Assembly: GCF_900099935.1 (NCBI RefSeq)
Contig: NZ_FNEK01000051.1
Span: 1 to 37,634, forward strand
From: Aliiruegeria lutimaris
GTDB taxonomy: Bacteria; Pseudomonadota; Alphaproteobacteria; Rhodobacterales; Rhodobacteraceae
Length of the DNA: 37,634 nucleotides
Direction of reading: 5' to 3'
This document shows, one piece after another, positions 7,927 through 16,589 of this stretch. Every line of letters starts with the position of its first letter. Position 1 is the stretch's first letter. The notes beneath the pieces are model-generated. The model ran no database searches. It had not been told where the DNA came from and saw nothing but the letters and a program-made list of their open reading frames with translations. A program made the position numbers and the translations under genes.

Positions 7927-9138
7927 TCAGACGCGCTCGATGATCGTGGCCGCGCCCATACCGGAGGCGACGCAGAGCGTGGCAAGGCCGGTCTGCTTGC
8001 CCGTTCGTTCCAGCTCGTCGAGCAGGGTGCCGATGATGATCGCGCCGGTGGCGCCAAGCGGGTGTCCCATGGCGATGGAGCCGCCATTCACGTTGACCAG
8101 CGCCGGATCGACTTCGAAGGCCTGCAGGAAGCGCAGCACAACGGAAGCAAAGGCCTCGTTCACTTCGAACAGGTCGATGTCGCTGATGGACATGCCGCTA
8201 TCGGCGAGGATCTTCTCGGTCACTGGGACCGGGCCGGTAAGCATGATCGTCGGGTCGAGGCCGATCTTGGCCGTGGCCTTGATGCGGGCGCGCGGCGTCA
8301 GCCCATTGGCCTCGCCGAATTCCCTGGAGCCGATAAGCACGGCGGCGGAGCCGTCCACGATGCCGGAGGAGTTGCCGGCGTGGTGGATGTGGTTGATCGC
8401 CTCCAGATGCGGGTATTTCATCAGCGCGACCTTGTCGAAGCCGGGCATCACCTTGCCCATCTGCTCGAAGGCGGGGTTGAGCTTCGCGAGGTCATCGACG
8501 CTGGTGCCGGGGCGCATGTACTCGTCACGATCGAGGATGGTCAGGCCATTCTGATCCAGCACCGGCATGACGGATTTCGCAAAGCGGTTGTCGTCCCAGG
8601 CTTCCTTGGCGCGGCGCTGCGACTCGACGGCCAGCGCATCGGCCTGTTCGCGGCTGAAGCCGTATTCAGTGGCGATGATATCGGCCGAGATGCCCTGAGG
8701 GACGAAATACTGGTTCATGGCGATGGAGGGATCGACGGCAATGGCCGCCCCGTCCGAGCCCATGGCCACGCGGGACATCATCTCGACGCCGCCGGCGATA
8801 TAGGCCGCGCCCGCGCCGCCCTTCACCTGGTTGGCAGCGATGTTCACCGCTTCCATGCCAGAGGCGCAGAACCGGTTGATCGACAGGCCTGGAATACGTT
8901 CGTCGAGATCGGAGGCGAGCACAGCGGTGCGGGCAAGGCAACCGCCCTGCTCCATGACCTGCGTGGCGTTTCCCCAGATCACGTCTTCGGCGAAATGGCC
9001 GTCGAGGCCGTTGCGGTCCTTGATCGCGTTCATCATCTGCGCCGAGAGCGCTGCCGCGGTCACTTCGTGCAGCGAGCCGTCCTTGCGACCCTTGCCGCGC
9101 GGGCTGCGCACGGCATCGTAGATATAGGCTTCGGTCAT
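7927..9138 (-). CDS. fadA: Acetyl-CoA C-acyltransferase (3-ketoacyl-CoA thiolase)
   Basis: The product (403 residues) performs the thiolytic step of beta-oxidation, releasing acetyl-CoA. Catalytic residues are visible: the acyl-accepting Cys91 in NRFCASGMEAV, His359 in GGSIAMGHPLGATGA and the base Cys389 in CVASGMG. It lies directly upstream of fadJ (52-base gap) and downstream of the gst gene (25-base gap), so the three are probably one transcript. With fadJ it would form the trifunctional beta-oxidation complex. A GAGGA ribosome binding site precedes the ATG. Confidence 0.95.
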   Translation of the reverse strand: MTEAYIYDAVRSPRGKGRKDGSLHEVTAAALSAQMMNAIKDRNGLDGHFAEDVIWGNATQVMEQGGCLARTAVLASDLDERIPGLSINRFCASGMEAVNIAANQVKGGAGAAYIAGGVEMMSRVAMGSDGAAIAVDPSIAMNQYFVPQGISADIIATEYGFSREQADALAVESQRRAKEAWDDNRFAKSVMPVLDQNGLTILDRDEYMRPGTSVDDLAKLNPAFEQMGKVMPGFDKVALMKYPHLEAINHIHHAGNSSGIVDGSAAVLIGSREFGEANGLTPRARIKATAKIGLDPTIMLTGPVPVTEKILADSGMSISDIDLFEVNEAFASVVLRFLQAFEVDPALVNVNGGSIAMGHPLGATGAIIIGTLLDELERTGKQTGLATLCVASGMGAATIIERV

Positions 9139-9163
9139 AATATGTCCTCTTTCGGTCCGTTGC

Positions 9164-9799
9164 TCACGCGCGATCAGCGGGCGAGCCGGGCATCAGGTCG
9201 TAGGGGTGTTTCCAGCCGGCCAGGTCGGCGATGCGGTCCAGCCAGGCGTCGATATTCGGAAAGGCCGTCCGGTCGAAACCGAAGGGCTCGGGGTAGAACA
9301 GGTATCCGCAATTGGCGATGTCGGCGATTGTCGGGCCCGAACCCACCAGCCAGTCGCGCCCATCAAGGCAGCTGTTCAGCACCTTCATTGCGCCGTTGTG
9401 CCGGGCAACGAGATAGGCGTTCACATCCGTATTGCGCTTGTCTTCGGGCAAGAAGTTCATGTTGAAGCGCACCGGCCCGGCGACGCCGGAGTTCTTGTGG
9501 TTGTCAAACAGGATCCAGCGCAGGATCTCGCGCCGTTCTGCATCCGACGTCCAGCCGAGGCGACCGGATTTCTCCACCACGTAGTCCTGGATCACGCCGG
9601 ACTGAGTGAGGGTGAGATCCCCGTCCACCATTACCGGCACCTCGCCCATGGCGTTGAGCTTGCGATATTCCGGGGTGCGCGTCGCGCCGTGGAAGAAATC
9701 CACATAGACCGGCTCCCAATCGAGCCCGACCAGTTCCAGCGAGAGCGCCGCCTTGTAGGCGTTGCCGGATTCTCCAAAGCAATAGAGTTTGATAGTCAT
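9164..9799 (-). CDS. Glutathione S-transferase family protein
   Basis: The 211-residue protein has a thioredoxin-fold N-terminus (MTIKLYCFGESGNAYKAALS, with NAMGEVPVMVDGDLTLTQSG supplying the cis-Pro and the glutathione gamma-Glu contact), then an all-helical C-terminal domain with the N-capping WLVGSGPTIADIANC motif. The substrate is unknown. The position at the head of the fadA-fadJ genes suggests a role linked to fatty-acid or CoA-ester metabolism, perhaps dealing with reactive products, but this is inference. The ATG at 9799 has a strong GGAGGA ribosome binding site at 5-base spacing. Confidence 0.88.
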   Translation of the reverse strand: MTIKLYCFGESGNAYKAALSLELVGLDWEPVYVDFFHGATRTPEYRKLNAMGEVPVMVDGDLTLTQSGVIQDYVVEKSGRLGWTSDAERREILRWILFDNHKNSGVAGPVRFNMNFLPEDKRNTDVNAYLVARHNGAMKVLNSCLDGRDWLVGSGPTIADIANCGYLFYPEPFGFDRTAFPNIDAWLDRIADLAGWKHPYDLMPGSPADRA

Positions 9800-9829
9800 G
9801 CGTCTCCTCCAAGCCGCCACGTCGGATCT

Positions 9830-9850
9830 GGGTATTTGGACCAACAAGAA
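9830..9850 (-). repeat. Inverted-repeat partner A (TTCTTGTTGGT..AAATACCC)
   Basis: On the minus strand this reads TTCTTGTTGGT, two bases, AAATACCC. The same 19 bases occur on the plus strand at 10004-10024 with only the two spacer bases changed, so the pair faces inward around about 150 bases of gene-free DNA between gst and the RHH gene. It lies within the gst 5' region, between the probable promoter area and the start codon. Confidence 0.6.
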
Positions 9851-10003
9851 GAACAGGAAACGCTTTATTTACCCTGTTCGGCCTAAATCTGTCGCGCGGT
9901 ACAGGCTGGGGAGCCGATGACCGCCCAACGAGAAGCCCTCCCTCGCAGGTCCCCGTTGCGGCCCGGACCCGTGAACCGGCCGGGGGCAGGGTGACTTCCT
10001 GAT

Positions 10004-10024
10004 TTCTTGTTGGTGAAAATACCC
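10004..10024 (+). repeat. Inverted-repeat partner B (TTCTTGTTGGT..AAATACCC)
   Basis: This matches the minus-strand element at 9830-9850 at 19 of 21 positions. It is followed by TCGCCGAAGGCG, a small hairpin. The AAATA-C-C-CGCCG-AGGC core is also seen in weaker form near 5512-5536, so it may be part of a dispersed intergenic family. The 9851-10003 interval shows no gene; it contains GC-rich sequence with no clear signal. Confidence 0.55.
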
Positions 10025-10062
10025 TCGCCGAAGGCGTCCCTCCCTTTCCGATCTCGGTTCGG

Positions 10063-10275
10063 TTACCTTTTCCTGTCCTCCAACTCGGCCTTGAACAGCC
10101 GGAGCCGGTGGGGCAGCGCTTCGTCATCCGTCACACTGCCGAAATTCTCGAAAAGGAAGCACAAGGCCTCGTCCTGCGTGATCCCCGCCTCGTCGCTGAA
10201 TTTCCGGAGCCGCCGATAGGCATCTTCGCTCAGGGCAATATTCAGCCGTCGGGTGAACCGCAGTCTCTTGGTCAT
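10063..10275 (-). CDS. Small ribbon-helix-helix-like protein
   Basis: The 70-residue product reads MTKRLRFTRRLNIALSEDAY at its start. A basic beta-strand-like stretch is followed by two helices (SEDAYRRLRKFSDEAG, then TQDEALCFLFENFG) and a charged C-terminus. This strand-helix-helix layout is that of CopG/Arc-type DNA-binding proteins, although I do not recognise the family. It starts 15 bases after the acyl-CoA dehydrogenase stop codon on the same strand, so it is probably co-transcribed and may be a regulatory or accessory protein of the fatty-acid genes. No toxin-like partner is adjacent. Confidence 0.7.
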   Translation of the reverse strand: MTKRLRFTRRLNIALSEDAYRRLRKFSDEAGITQDEALCFLFENFGSVTDDEALPHRLRLFKAELEDRKR

Positions 10276-10290
10276 GTGCTTCCCCTACTT

Positions 10291-12069
10291 TCAGAACGCC
10301 TCGGCGGGCAGGGTCATGACCGGGTCCGCGCCGCTCTGGATGCGGGCGAGGTGCATGGATGTCGCCGGAAGCTGTCGGGCCATGTAATAGCGGCCGGTTG
10401 CGAGTTTCGTCTCGTAGAAGCTCGCATCGCCCGTGCCGGAAGCCAAGGCCTCGCTGGCCGCTTTCGCCATCTGCGCCCACATCAGGCCAAGGCAGGCATG
10501 CCCGAACAGGTGCATGAAGTCATATGAGCCGGAAAGCGCAGCGTTGGGATTCTTCATCCCGTTCTGCATGAAGAACATGGCCGAGGCCTGAAGATCCTTG
10601 CTGGCCTGCTTGAGCGGGTCGAGGAAGTCCTTTTTCAGCGCCTCGTCAGCTTCGTTCTCCTTTATGAAGTTCTTCACCAGATCGAAGAAGGCCATGACAT
10701 GCTTGCCGCCATCGGCAGCGAGCTTGCGGCCCACGAGGTCCAGCGCCTGCACGCCATTAGCCCCCTCGTAGATCTGGGTGATGCGGGCATCGCGGACGAA
10801 TTGGGACATGCCCCATTCCTCGATATAGCCATGACCACCATAGACCTGCTGCGCCTGGATGGTCATCTCCAGGCCCTTGTCGGTCAGGAAGCCCTTGAGA
10901 ACCGGGGTCAGCAGCGAGATCAGCCCTTCGGCCGCGGCATCGCCGGAGCGGTGCGAACGGTCGAGCATATTGGCACCCCAGAGCATGAAGGCCCGCGCGC
11001 CCTCGATGAAGCTCTTCTGGTCCAGCAGGTTGCGGCGGATATCGGGGTGCACGATCAGCGGATCGGCCGGCCCGTCGGGGTTCTGCGCGCCGGTCACGGC
11101 GCGGCCTTGAAGGCGGTCCTTGGCATAGATCACGGCGTTCTGATAGGCGGCCTCGGCCTGCGCCATGCCCTGCATCGCCACGCCGAGACGCGCTTCGTTC
11201 ATCATCGTGAACATCGCCCGCATGCCCTTGTGCTCGGTCCCGAGCAGGTAGCCCTCGGCCTCGTCAAAGTTCATCACGCAGGTCGAGTTGCCGTGAATGC
11301 CCATCTTCTCTTCGAGCTTGCCGACAGACACACCGTTGGCGGCGCCGACATTGCCGTCCTCGTCGACGAGATACTTGGGCACGATAAAGAGCGAGACGCC
11401 CTTGATGCCTTCGGGGCCGCCCGGGATCCTGGCCAGAACCAGATGGATCACGTTCGCGGACATGTCATGGTCACCGGCGGAGATGAAGATCTTCTGACCG
11501 GTCACCTTGTAGGAGCCGTTCTCCTGCGGCACGGCCTTGGTCCGCATCAGGCCCAGATCCGTGCCGCAATGCGGTTCGGTCAGGTTCATTGTGCCGGTCC
11601 ATTCGCAGGAGACCATCTTGGGCAGCCACTTGGCCTTTTGCGCGTCCGTGCCGTGGGCGTGGATCGCGGAATAGGCGCCATGGGTCAGGCCCTGGTACAT
11701 GGTGAAGGCCTGGTTGGCCGCCGAGAACAGCTCTCCCACCGCGGTTCCGAGCAGAATGGGCATACCCTGCCCGCCATAGTCCGGATCGCAGTCCAGTGCG
11801 GTCCAGCCGCCTTCCTTCATCTGCTCGAAAGCCGCCTTGAAGCCGGTGGGGGTCCGCACCACACCGTTCTCCAGGACGCAGCCTTCCTTGTCGCCCACCT
11901 CGTTGAGCGGGGCAATCACGTTGGAGGCAATCTTGCCGGCTTCTTCGAGCACCGCCGCGGTAATATCGGCTTCAAGCTCTTCGTAGCCCGGAATGTCCTG
12001 CTGGCTGGCCTTGAGCAGCGTGTGCAAAACAAACTGAATGTCGTTCACAGGAGCCGTGTAGCTCGGCAT
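10291..12069 (-). CDS. Acyl-CoA dehydrogenase, DmdC-type with extended C-terminal domain
   Basis: At 592 residues this is longer than ordinary acyl-CoA dehydrogenases (about 380). It has the layout of the large subgroup that includes 3-methylmercaptopropionyl-CoA dehydrogenase (DmdC): an N-terminal extension starting [16 protein letters not shown], a GGQGMP segment, the FAD-binding [12 protein letters not shown] and [10 protein letters not shown] region, the [20 protein letters not shown] / [18 protein letters not shown] motif with the presumed catalytic Glu, and an alpha-helical C-terminal domain. It would catalyse the first, FAD-dependent step of acyl-CoA oxidation. The substrate (fatty acyl, aryl-acyl or sulfur-containing acyl chain) cannot be told from sequence alone. 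It follows merR at 12101 by 31 bases with a GGGAGG ribosome binding site. Confidence 0.92.
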   Translation of the reverse strand: MPSYTAPVNDIQFVLHTLLKASQQDIPGYEELEADITAAVLEEAGKIASNVIAPLNEVGDKEGCVLENGVVRTPTGFKAAFEQMKEGGWTALDCDPDYGGQGMPILLGTAVGELFSAANQAFTMYQGLTHGAYSAIHAHGTDAQKAKWLPKMVSCEWTGTMNLTEPHCGTDLGLMRTKAVPQENGSYKVTGQKIFISAGDHDMSANVIHLVLARIPGGPEGIKGVSLFIVPKYLVDEDGNVGAANGVSVGKLEEKMGIHGNSTCVMNFDEAEGYLLGTEHKGMRAMFTMMNEARLGVAMQGMAQAEAAYQNAVIYAKDRLQGRAVTGAQNPDGPADPLIVHPDIRRNLLDQKSFIEGARAFMLWGANMLDRSHRSGDAAAEGLISLLTPVLKGFLTDKGLEMTIQAQQVYGGHGYIEEWGMSQFVRDARITQIYEGANGVQALDLVGRKLAADGGKHVMAFFDLVKNFIKENEADEALKKDFLDPLKQASKDLQASAMFFMQNGMKNPNAALSGSYDFMHLFGHACLGLMWAQMAKAASEALASGTGDASFYETKLATGRYYMARQLPATSMHLARIQSGADPVMTLPAEAF

Positions 12070-12100
12070 GTATGTCCTCCCTGGGGGTTCGGTCGTCGAA

Positions 12101-12502
12101 TTACTCCGCCGCCGACGAGGCATGCAGCTCCGCGAGGCGCTTTTCGCCCCATTCCAACTGCTGCTTGAGTTCCTCGATCGCTTCGTCGAGTTCCTCGCGC
12201 TGATTCACCATGTCGGACAGACGCTGGGTTGCCAGTTCATAGGTCTTTGCAAGCTGTGTCGCCTGCTGGTCGCCTAGATCATAGAGGTCGAGAAGCTGTC
12301 GGATTTCCTCCAGCGAGAAGCCGAAGCGCTTGCCGCGCAGGATCAGCTTCAGCCGGGCACGGTCGCGGCGGGTGTAGAGCCGCTTGGTGCCCTGGCGGAT
12401 CGGAAACAACAGTTCCTTGGCCTCGTAGAAACGCAACGTGCGCGGGGTCGCCTCGTAGGCGTCGCACATCTGGCGAATTGTCATCAGGTTATCGTCGCTC
12501 AT
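12101..12502 (-). CDS. MerR-family transcriptional regulator (first of two)
   Basis: The 133-residue protein has an N-terminal winged HTH ([20 protein letters not shown] ... [30 protein letters not shown]) and a C-terminal coiled coil (about 80-125) for dimerisation. No cysteine cluster for metal binding is visible. It is close in type to the alphaproteobacterial LiuR-like regulators of acyl-CoA catabolism. It is the first gene before the acyl-CoA dehydrogenase, and a 16-bp imperfect palindrome overlaps its probable promoter (12579-12594), so autoregulation and control of the downstream gene are likely. The start ATG is at 12502 with GGAAAAGG upstream. Confidence 0.9.
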   Translation of the reverse strand: MSDDNLMTIRQMCDAYEATPRTLRFYEAKELLFPIRQGTKRLYTRRDRARLKLILRGKRFGFSLEEIRQLLDLYDLGDQQATQLAKTYELATQRLSDMVNQREELDEAIEELKQQLEWGEKRLAELHASSAAE

Positions 12503-12578
12503 ATCAGTACCTTTTCCGCCTTCCGCGGATTTCACGCGACCCCGGTCCTAGCGTCTCGAGGTCTTCATATATCATCGC

Positions 12579-12594
12579 TTGACGTGAACGTAAG
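12579..12594. promoter_or_regulatory. Probable MerR operator and promoter upstream of merR/acyl-CoA dehydrogenase
   Basis: The palindrome-like site TTGACGTGAACGTAAG resembles LiuR-type boxes (TTnACGT..ACGTnAA). On the minus strand a possible -35 (CTTACG) lies in the site, and after 17 bases TATATG could serve as -10, about 75 bases before the ATG at 12502. An operator placed over the -35/spacer is the usual MerR arrangement. A second site of the same form lies at 13122-13137. The remaining DNA between the two regulators (12503-12729) shows no gene. Confidence 0.55.
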
Positions 12595-12729
12595 TTAAAC
12601 GCTGCGTCATTGCGCCAGGATCGCCACTTGGCGCGGTTCACCTCGGCGCGGCCAATAAGAATTGGCGTCAAAGCGCTTTGGCAGTTGTGTGGATTTGTCT
12701 TGGTCGAGCCGGCCATTTCGATTTCCACG

Positions 12730-13113
12730 TTACGTCAGAGTTGCGGCGGTATCGTCGCGAACCTTCTGGAGGTCGAGAATCGCTTCCTCCAGTTCCACCT
12801 TCTGGCGGTTGAGCTCGGCGATCTGACGGTCGGCGAGTTCAATCCAGGCATCGAGCTGCGGGCGCGCGCCCTGTTCCTCGTAGATAAGCAGCCATTGCCG
12901 GATCTCCTCGAGGCTGAATCCCCAGCGGCGGCCACGCAGGATCAGGGTCATCCGCGCGACTTCGCGCTGACGATACCACCTTGAACGGCCATCCTTTTCG
13001 GGCTGAAGCAGCTCGATATATTCGTAGTAGCGAAGCGTGCGCGGCGTCACGTCGAATTTCGCGCACATCTCCTTGAAGCTCAGTCGGGTGAGTGACACCG
13101 CCCAACACTCCAT
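12730..13113 (-). CDS. MerR-family transcriptional regulator (second of two)
   Basis: A 127-residue relative of the neighbouring regulator: winged HTH (SFKEMCAKFDVTPRTLRYYE ... [27 protein letters not shown]) and a C-terminal coiled coil (about 85-122). The [16 protein letters not shown] block is nearly shared with the other MerR ([16 protein letters not shown]), so the pair probably arose by duplication. Start choice is uncertain. The ATG at 13113 has no ribosome binding site, while a GTG at 13098 has GGAG 9 bases upstream. If TATGGA at 13109-13114 is the -10 element, only the GTG would be on the transcript. It faces the plus-strand thioesterase operon and could control both directions. Confidence 0.88.
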   Translation of the reverse strand: MECWAVSLTRLSFKEMCAKFDVTPRTLRYYEYIELLQPEKDGRSRWYRQREVARMTLILRGRRWGFSLEEIRQWLLIYEEQGARPQLDAWIELADRQIAELNRQKVELEEAILDLQKVRDDTAATLT

Positions 13114-13121
13114 AGTTGTTG

Positions 13122-13137
13122 TTGACCAAAGGGTAAG
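13122..13137. promoter_or_regulatory. Possible MerR operator between divergent genes
   Basis: TTGACCAAAGGGTAAG shares TTGAC......GTAAG and the 16-bp length with the site at 12579-12594, and is itself an imperfect inverted repeat (TTGACC/TTACCC). On the minus strand CTTACC and TATGGA are 17 bases apart, the same geometry as in the other site. On the plus strand TTGACC could be the -35 of the thioesterase operon. Confidence 0.4.
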
Positions 13138-13253
13138 ACCCCTATCGGCCATGTTCAATGGAGGAATGGAATGCTCTTGCGAAACTCTGGGGGTTGCGCG
13201 GGAATGCGCCGGTGAAGATAAACCAATCGAAGCAATTGGAAGAGAGATTAGCG

Positions 13254-13685
13254 ATGGAAATCGACAGGGTTGCCCGAGAGCTGATCGAGTCCCTGCCCTT
13301 TTCGCGGGCGCTCGGCATGCGGCTGGAGGAAATCGAACCCGGTCGGACGGTACTCTCCATGCCTTATGACGAGAGGTTGGTGGGCGACCCACGCACCGGG
13401 GTCATTCACGGTGGCGCGGTTTCCGCGCTCATGGACACGACGGCGGGCGCAACGGTCATGGCGCGGCCGGACGGGACGGGAATTACCGCGACCATCGACC
13501 TGCGGATCGACTACATGCGTCCGGCACGGCCGGGACAACGGCTGACCTGCGAGGCGCATTGCTATCACGCCACGCGGTCGGTCGCTTTCGTACGCGCAGT
13601 CACACGCGACGAGGAGGACAGCGACGTGCCCGTCGCCACGGCGGTGGGCGCCTTCACCTTCGAGCGCAAGGAGACCGGGGAATGA
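13254..13685 (+). CDS. PaaI-type hotdog thioesterase (first of two)
   Basis: The 143-residue protein is a hotdog-fold acyl-CoA thioesterase of the PaaI family. The catalytic-region motif is TGVIHGGAVSALMDTTAG (HGG followed by the conserved Asp), and the IDLRIDYMRPARPGQRLTC strand is typical. It would hydrolyse an acyl-CoA to the free acid and CoA. I chose the ATG at 13254, preceded by GGAAGAGAG, because the fold starts about ten residues later; the frame is open to 13158 but the extra residues are unlike the family. It overlaps the next thioesterase by ATGA coupling. Confidence 0.85.
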   Translation: MEIDRVARELIESLPFSRALGMRLEEIEPGRTVLSMPYDERLVGDPRTGVIHGGAVSALMDTTAGATVMARPDGTGITATIDLRIDYMRPARPGQRLTCEAHCYHATRSVAFVRAVTRDEEDSDVPVATAVGAFTFERKETGE

Positions 13686-14188
13686 ACGCGCAACGACCGG
13701 AGCCGGTTCAGGTAGTCAAGGAGCGGCGCGACAGGGCGCTTTCGGCGCTGGTGCAAGGCGTTCCCTATATCAGCTTTCTCGGCATCGTGTTCGACCGCAA
13801 GGGCGACGAGCTGACCGCGATCCTGCCCTATCGGGAGGCGCATATCGGCAACCCGGACCTGCCGGCGCTGCACGGCGGGGCGACCGCGTCCTTTCTGGAG
13901 GTGACCGCGATCATCGGGCTCGGATGGGCCATACTTTGGGAGGAGATCGAGTCCGGCAGAATCGATCCCACCACCATTGGGCCGGCGACGCTTCCGCGCC
14001 TGCCCAAGACGATCGACTTCACGGTGGACTACCTGCGGACGGGCCTGCCGCGAGATGCCTATGCGAGAGCGCGGGTCAACCGCTCCGGCCGCCGCTACGC
14101 CAGCGTGCATGTCGAGGCCTGGCAGGACAATCGCGCGCGCCTATTTGCACAGGCGACCGGGCATTTCCTGATGCCGTCGCGTGACTGA
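13682..14188 (+). CDS. PaaI-type hotdog thioesterase (second of two)
   Basis: A 168-residue hotdog thioesterase with the motif LPALHGGATASFLEVTAIIG, where Glu replaces the Asp that follows HGG in the first protein, and the strand PKTIDFTVDYLRTGLPRDAY. It has longer N- and C-terminal segments than its neighbour. The start ATG overlaps the preceding stop codon (ATGA), and the gene's end overlaps the MATE gene by 8 bases. Two hotdog chains from one operon could form a heteromer, but each could also act alone. Confidence 0.85.
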   Translation: MNAQRPEPVQVVKERRDRALSALVQGVPYISFLGIVFDRKGDELTAILPYREAHIGNPDLPALHGGATASFLEVTAIIGLGWAILWEEIESGRIDPTTIGPATLPRLPKTIDFTVDYLRTGLPRDAYARARVNRSGRRYASVHVEAWQDNRARLFAQATGHFLMPSRD

Positions 14189-15539
14189 GAGCGAACCGGC
14201 ATTCGCAGCGGGCACAGGAGCGATCACGCATCGGCGTGTTCTGGCTATCGCGCTGCCCATCGTTCTGTCCAACGCCACTGTGCCGATCCTCGGCATAGTC
14301 GACACGGCGGTGGTGGGACAGATCGGACAGGCCGCACCGATCGGGGCGGTCGGTATCGGTGCAATCATCCTGACGGCGTTCTACTGGGTGTTCGGCTTCC
14401 TGCGCATGGGCACGACCGGCATGGTCGGGCAGGCGCGCGGCGCAGGTAACACGGTCGAGGTTTCGGCGCTGCTTGTACGCGCGCTCATTGTGGCGGGTGC
14501 CGTCGGCGCCGCCGCCATATTGTTGCAGGGCCCGCTCTTTGCCGGCGCCTTTCGCCTCTCGCCCGCCAGTCCGGAGGTAGAGACCCTCGCCCGGCAATAC
14601 CTGTCGATCCGCATCTGGTCCGCCCCTGCGGCGGTGGCGCTTTACGGGCTGACCGGGTGGTTGATCGCGCTGGAACGCACCCGCGCGGTCCTGTTGCTGC
14701 AGGTGGTGATGAACCTGGTGAATATCGGGCTGGATTTCACCTTTGTCCTTGGCATGGGATGGGGCGTGCAGGGTGTCGCGGCGGCGACCTTCATCGCCGA
14801 ATGGTCCGGCGTCGCACTTGGTCTCTGGCTCTGCCGGGATGCGTTCCGGGGCGGGTATTGGCTGGACCGGCAGCGGATCTTCGACCGGGAACGCCTGCTC
14901 CACATGGCCACCGTCAATGGCGACATCTTCATCCGCTCGCTGCTGCTGCAGGGGATCTTCGTTACCTTCCTGTTCCTCGCCGCCGATCTGGGCGATGTGG
15001 CGCTTGCCGCCAACCAGGTGCTCTTGCAGTTTCTCCAAGTGACCGCCTATGCGCTGGACGGCTTCGCATTCTCGGCCGAGGCATTGGTGGCGCAGGCAAT
15101 CGGCCAGGGCAGCCGTCCAACCTTGCGTCGCGCGGCCCTGGCGACGGGCCTCTGGGGCGCGGTGAGCGTGGCAGTGCTCGCGCTCGGCTTCGCGCTGATG
15201 GGCAACACGGTCATCGCGTTGATGACAACCGCCCCCGATGTCCGCGACGAAGCTCGCCTCTACCTGCCCTGGATGGTCGCATTGCCGCTCATCGGCGTGC
15301 TCCCCTGGATGCTTGACGGCATCTTCATCGGGGCCACCCGCACGCGCGACATGCGCAACATGATGATCCTGTCGGCGCTCGTCTATGCGCTTGGCCTGTC
15401 CATCCTGTACCCGATCTATGGCAATCACGGCCTCTGGGCATCGCTGGCGCTGTCCTTCGTCGCGCGTGGGGCGACGCTGGGCCTTCGCTATCCCGCATTG
15501 GAGGCCGCGGTCAGACCGAGGCCGGCAAGCGTCGCCTGA
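14181..15539 (+). CDS. MATE-family efflux transporter (DinF-like)
   Basis: The 452-residue integral membrane protein shows about 12 hydrophobic segments, with family features such as ALPIVLSNATVPILGIVDTA in the first helix, GFLRMGTTGMVGQARGAG after helix 2, and a repeat of the same design in the second half (FSAEALVAQAIGQGSRPTLR). MATE proteins export organic cations or metabolites using H+ or Na+ gradients; DinF-like members are common in alphaproteobacteria and their substrates are mostly unknown. The start is GTG, within the end of the preceding thioesterase gene. The close coupling to two thioesterases suggests export or disposal of a released organic acid, which is inference. Confidence 0.9.
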   Translation: MTESEPAFAAGTGAITHRRVLAIALPIVLSNATVPILGIVDTAVVGQIGQAAPIGAVGIGAIILTAFYWVFGFLRMGTTGMVGQARGAGNTVEVSALLVRALIVAGAVGAAAILLQGPLFAGAFRLSPASPEVETLARQYLSIRIWSAPAAVALYGLTGWLIALERTRAVLLLQVVMNLVNIGLDFTFVLGMGWGVQGVAAATFIAEWSGVALGLWLCRDAFRGGYWLDRQRIFDRERLLHMATVNGDIFIRSLLLQGIFVTFLFLAADLGDVALAANQVLLQFLQVTAYALDGFAFSAEALVAQAIGQGSRPTLRRAALATGLWGAVSVAVLALGFALMGNTVIALMTTAPDVRDEARLYLPWMVALPLIGVLPWMLDGIFIGATRTRDMRNMMILSALVYALGLSILYPIYGNHGLWASLALSFVARGATLGLRYPALEAAVRPRPASVA

Positions 15540-15542
15540 CCT

Positions 15543-16589
15543 CTATTGATCCGCGCCGACCGCCTCGGAGACATTGCCAAAGCCGTCCCGCTCGAGGAGC
15601 GCGTCGAGATCCCGCACGATTTTCCCGACCAGCGAGAGACCGCCGTAAATCAACGCGGAATAGAGCTGAACCGCGGTGGCCCCGGAACGGATCTTGGCAT
15701 AGGCCTGTTCGCCCGAACTCACGCCACCGACGCCGATCAAGGGGATCTTCCCCCCTGTCTCGCGATACAGCCGCGCCAACACGGCGGTGGATTTCTCGAA
15801 AAGGGGTGCACCGGAAAGCCCCCCCGCCTCGCTGGCATAGGGGCTTTTCAACCCATCACGCGACAGCATGGTATTTGTGGCAATGATCGCGTTGATCCCG
15901 ACGGTGCCGCCAACCTCCGCGATATCGGCGATCTCGGCATCGGACAGGTCCGGCGCAATCTTCACGAAGAGCGGGATCTTGTGTTCGAGTCCGTCGCGCA
16001 CTTCAAGAACGCCCCGAAGCAGCGCTTCCAGCGCCGCCTTGCCCTGCAAGTCGCGCAGGTTCTCGGTATTGGGCGAGGAAACATTCACCGTCGCGAAATC
16101 CAGGTGCGGGCTACACCGCTCCAACACGAGCGCAAAATCTGCGGAGCGATCCGCGCTGTCCTTGTTGGCGCCGAGGTTCAGGCCGATCACCGCATCTCGC
16201 GGTCGCTTTTCAAGCTGCGCAGCCATGGCTTCCATACCGTCATTATTGAAGCCGAAGCGGTTGATGATCGCCCGGTCCTCCTTGAGCCGGAAGAGCCGCG
16301 GCCTGGGGTTGCCCGGCTGCGGGCGCGGCGTGGTAGCGCCGGTTTCGAGGAAACCGAAACCACACCGCGAGAGAGGTTCCAGCGCGACGGCGTTCTTGTC
16401 CATGCCGGCGGCCATCCCGACTGGGTTCGGCAACTGCAGCCCGGCAAATTCGGTCTTCAGGCGCGGCGAGGTGATCTGGCCCGGAAGCCGCACGATCCCT
16501 GCGTTCAACGCCTTCAGCGCCAGCCCATGCGCGGTCTCCGGATCGACCTGCCGAAAGGCCGCCATCCCGACCTGCTCGAGCCAGCTCAC
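15543..16589 (-). CDS. pyrD: Dihydroorotate dehydrogenase (quinone), class 2
   Basis: The enzyme oxidises dihydroorotate to orotate in pyrimidine synthesis and passes electrons to the membrane quinone pool. The length (348) and the N-terminal amphipathic helix ([20 protein letters not shown]) are those of class 2. FMN-domain motifs are [36 protein letters not shown], the active-site [15 protein letters not shown] (Ser as base) and [20 protein letters not shown]. It is translationally coupled to the upstream DUF952 gene (ATGA overlap). It converges with the MATE gene with only three bases between stops. Confidence 0.96.
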   Translation of the reverse strand: MSWLEQVGMAAFRQVDPETAHGLALKALNAGIVRLPGQITSPRLKTEFAGLQLPNPVGMAAGMDKNAVALEPLSRCGFGFLETGATTPRPQPGNPRPRLFRLKEDRAIINRFGFNNDGMEAMAAQLEKRPRDAVIGLNLGANKDSADRSADFALVLERCSPHLDFATVNVSSPNTENLRDLQGKAALEALLRGVLEVRDGLEHKIPLFVKIAPDLSDAEIADIAEVGGTVGINAIIATNTMLSRDGLKSPYASEAGGLSGAPLFEKSTAVLARLYRETGGKIPLIGVGGVSSGEQAYAKIRSGATAVQLYSALIYGGLSLVGKIVRDLDALLERDGFGNVSEAVGADQ

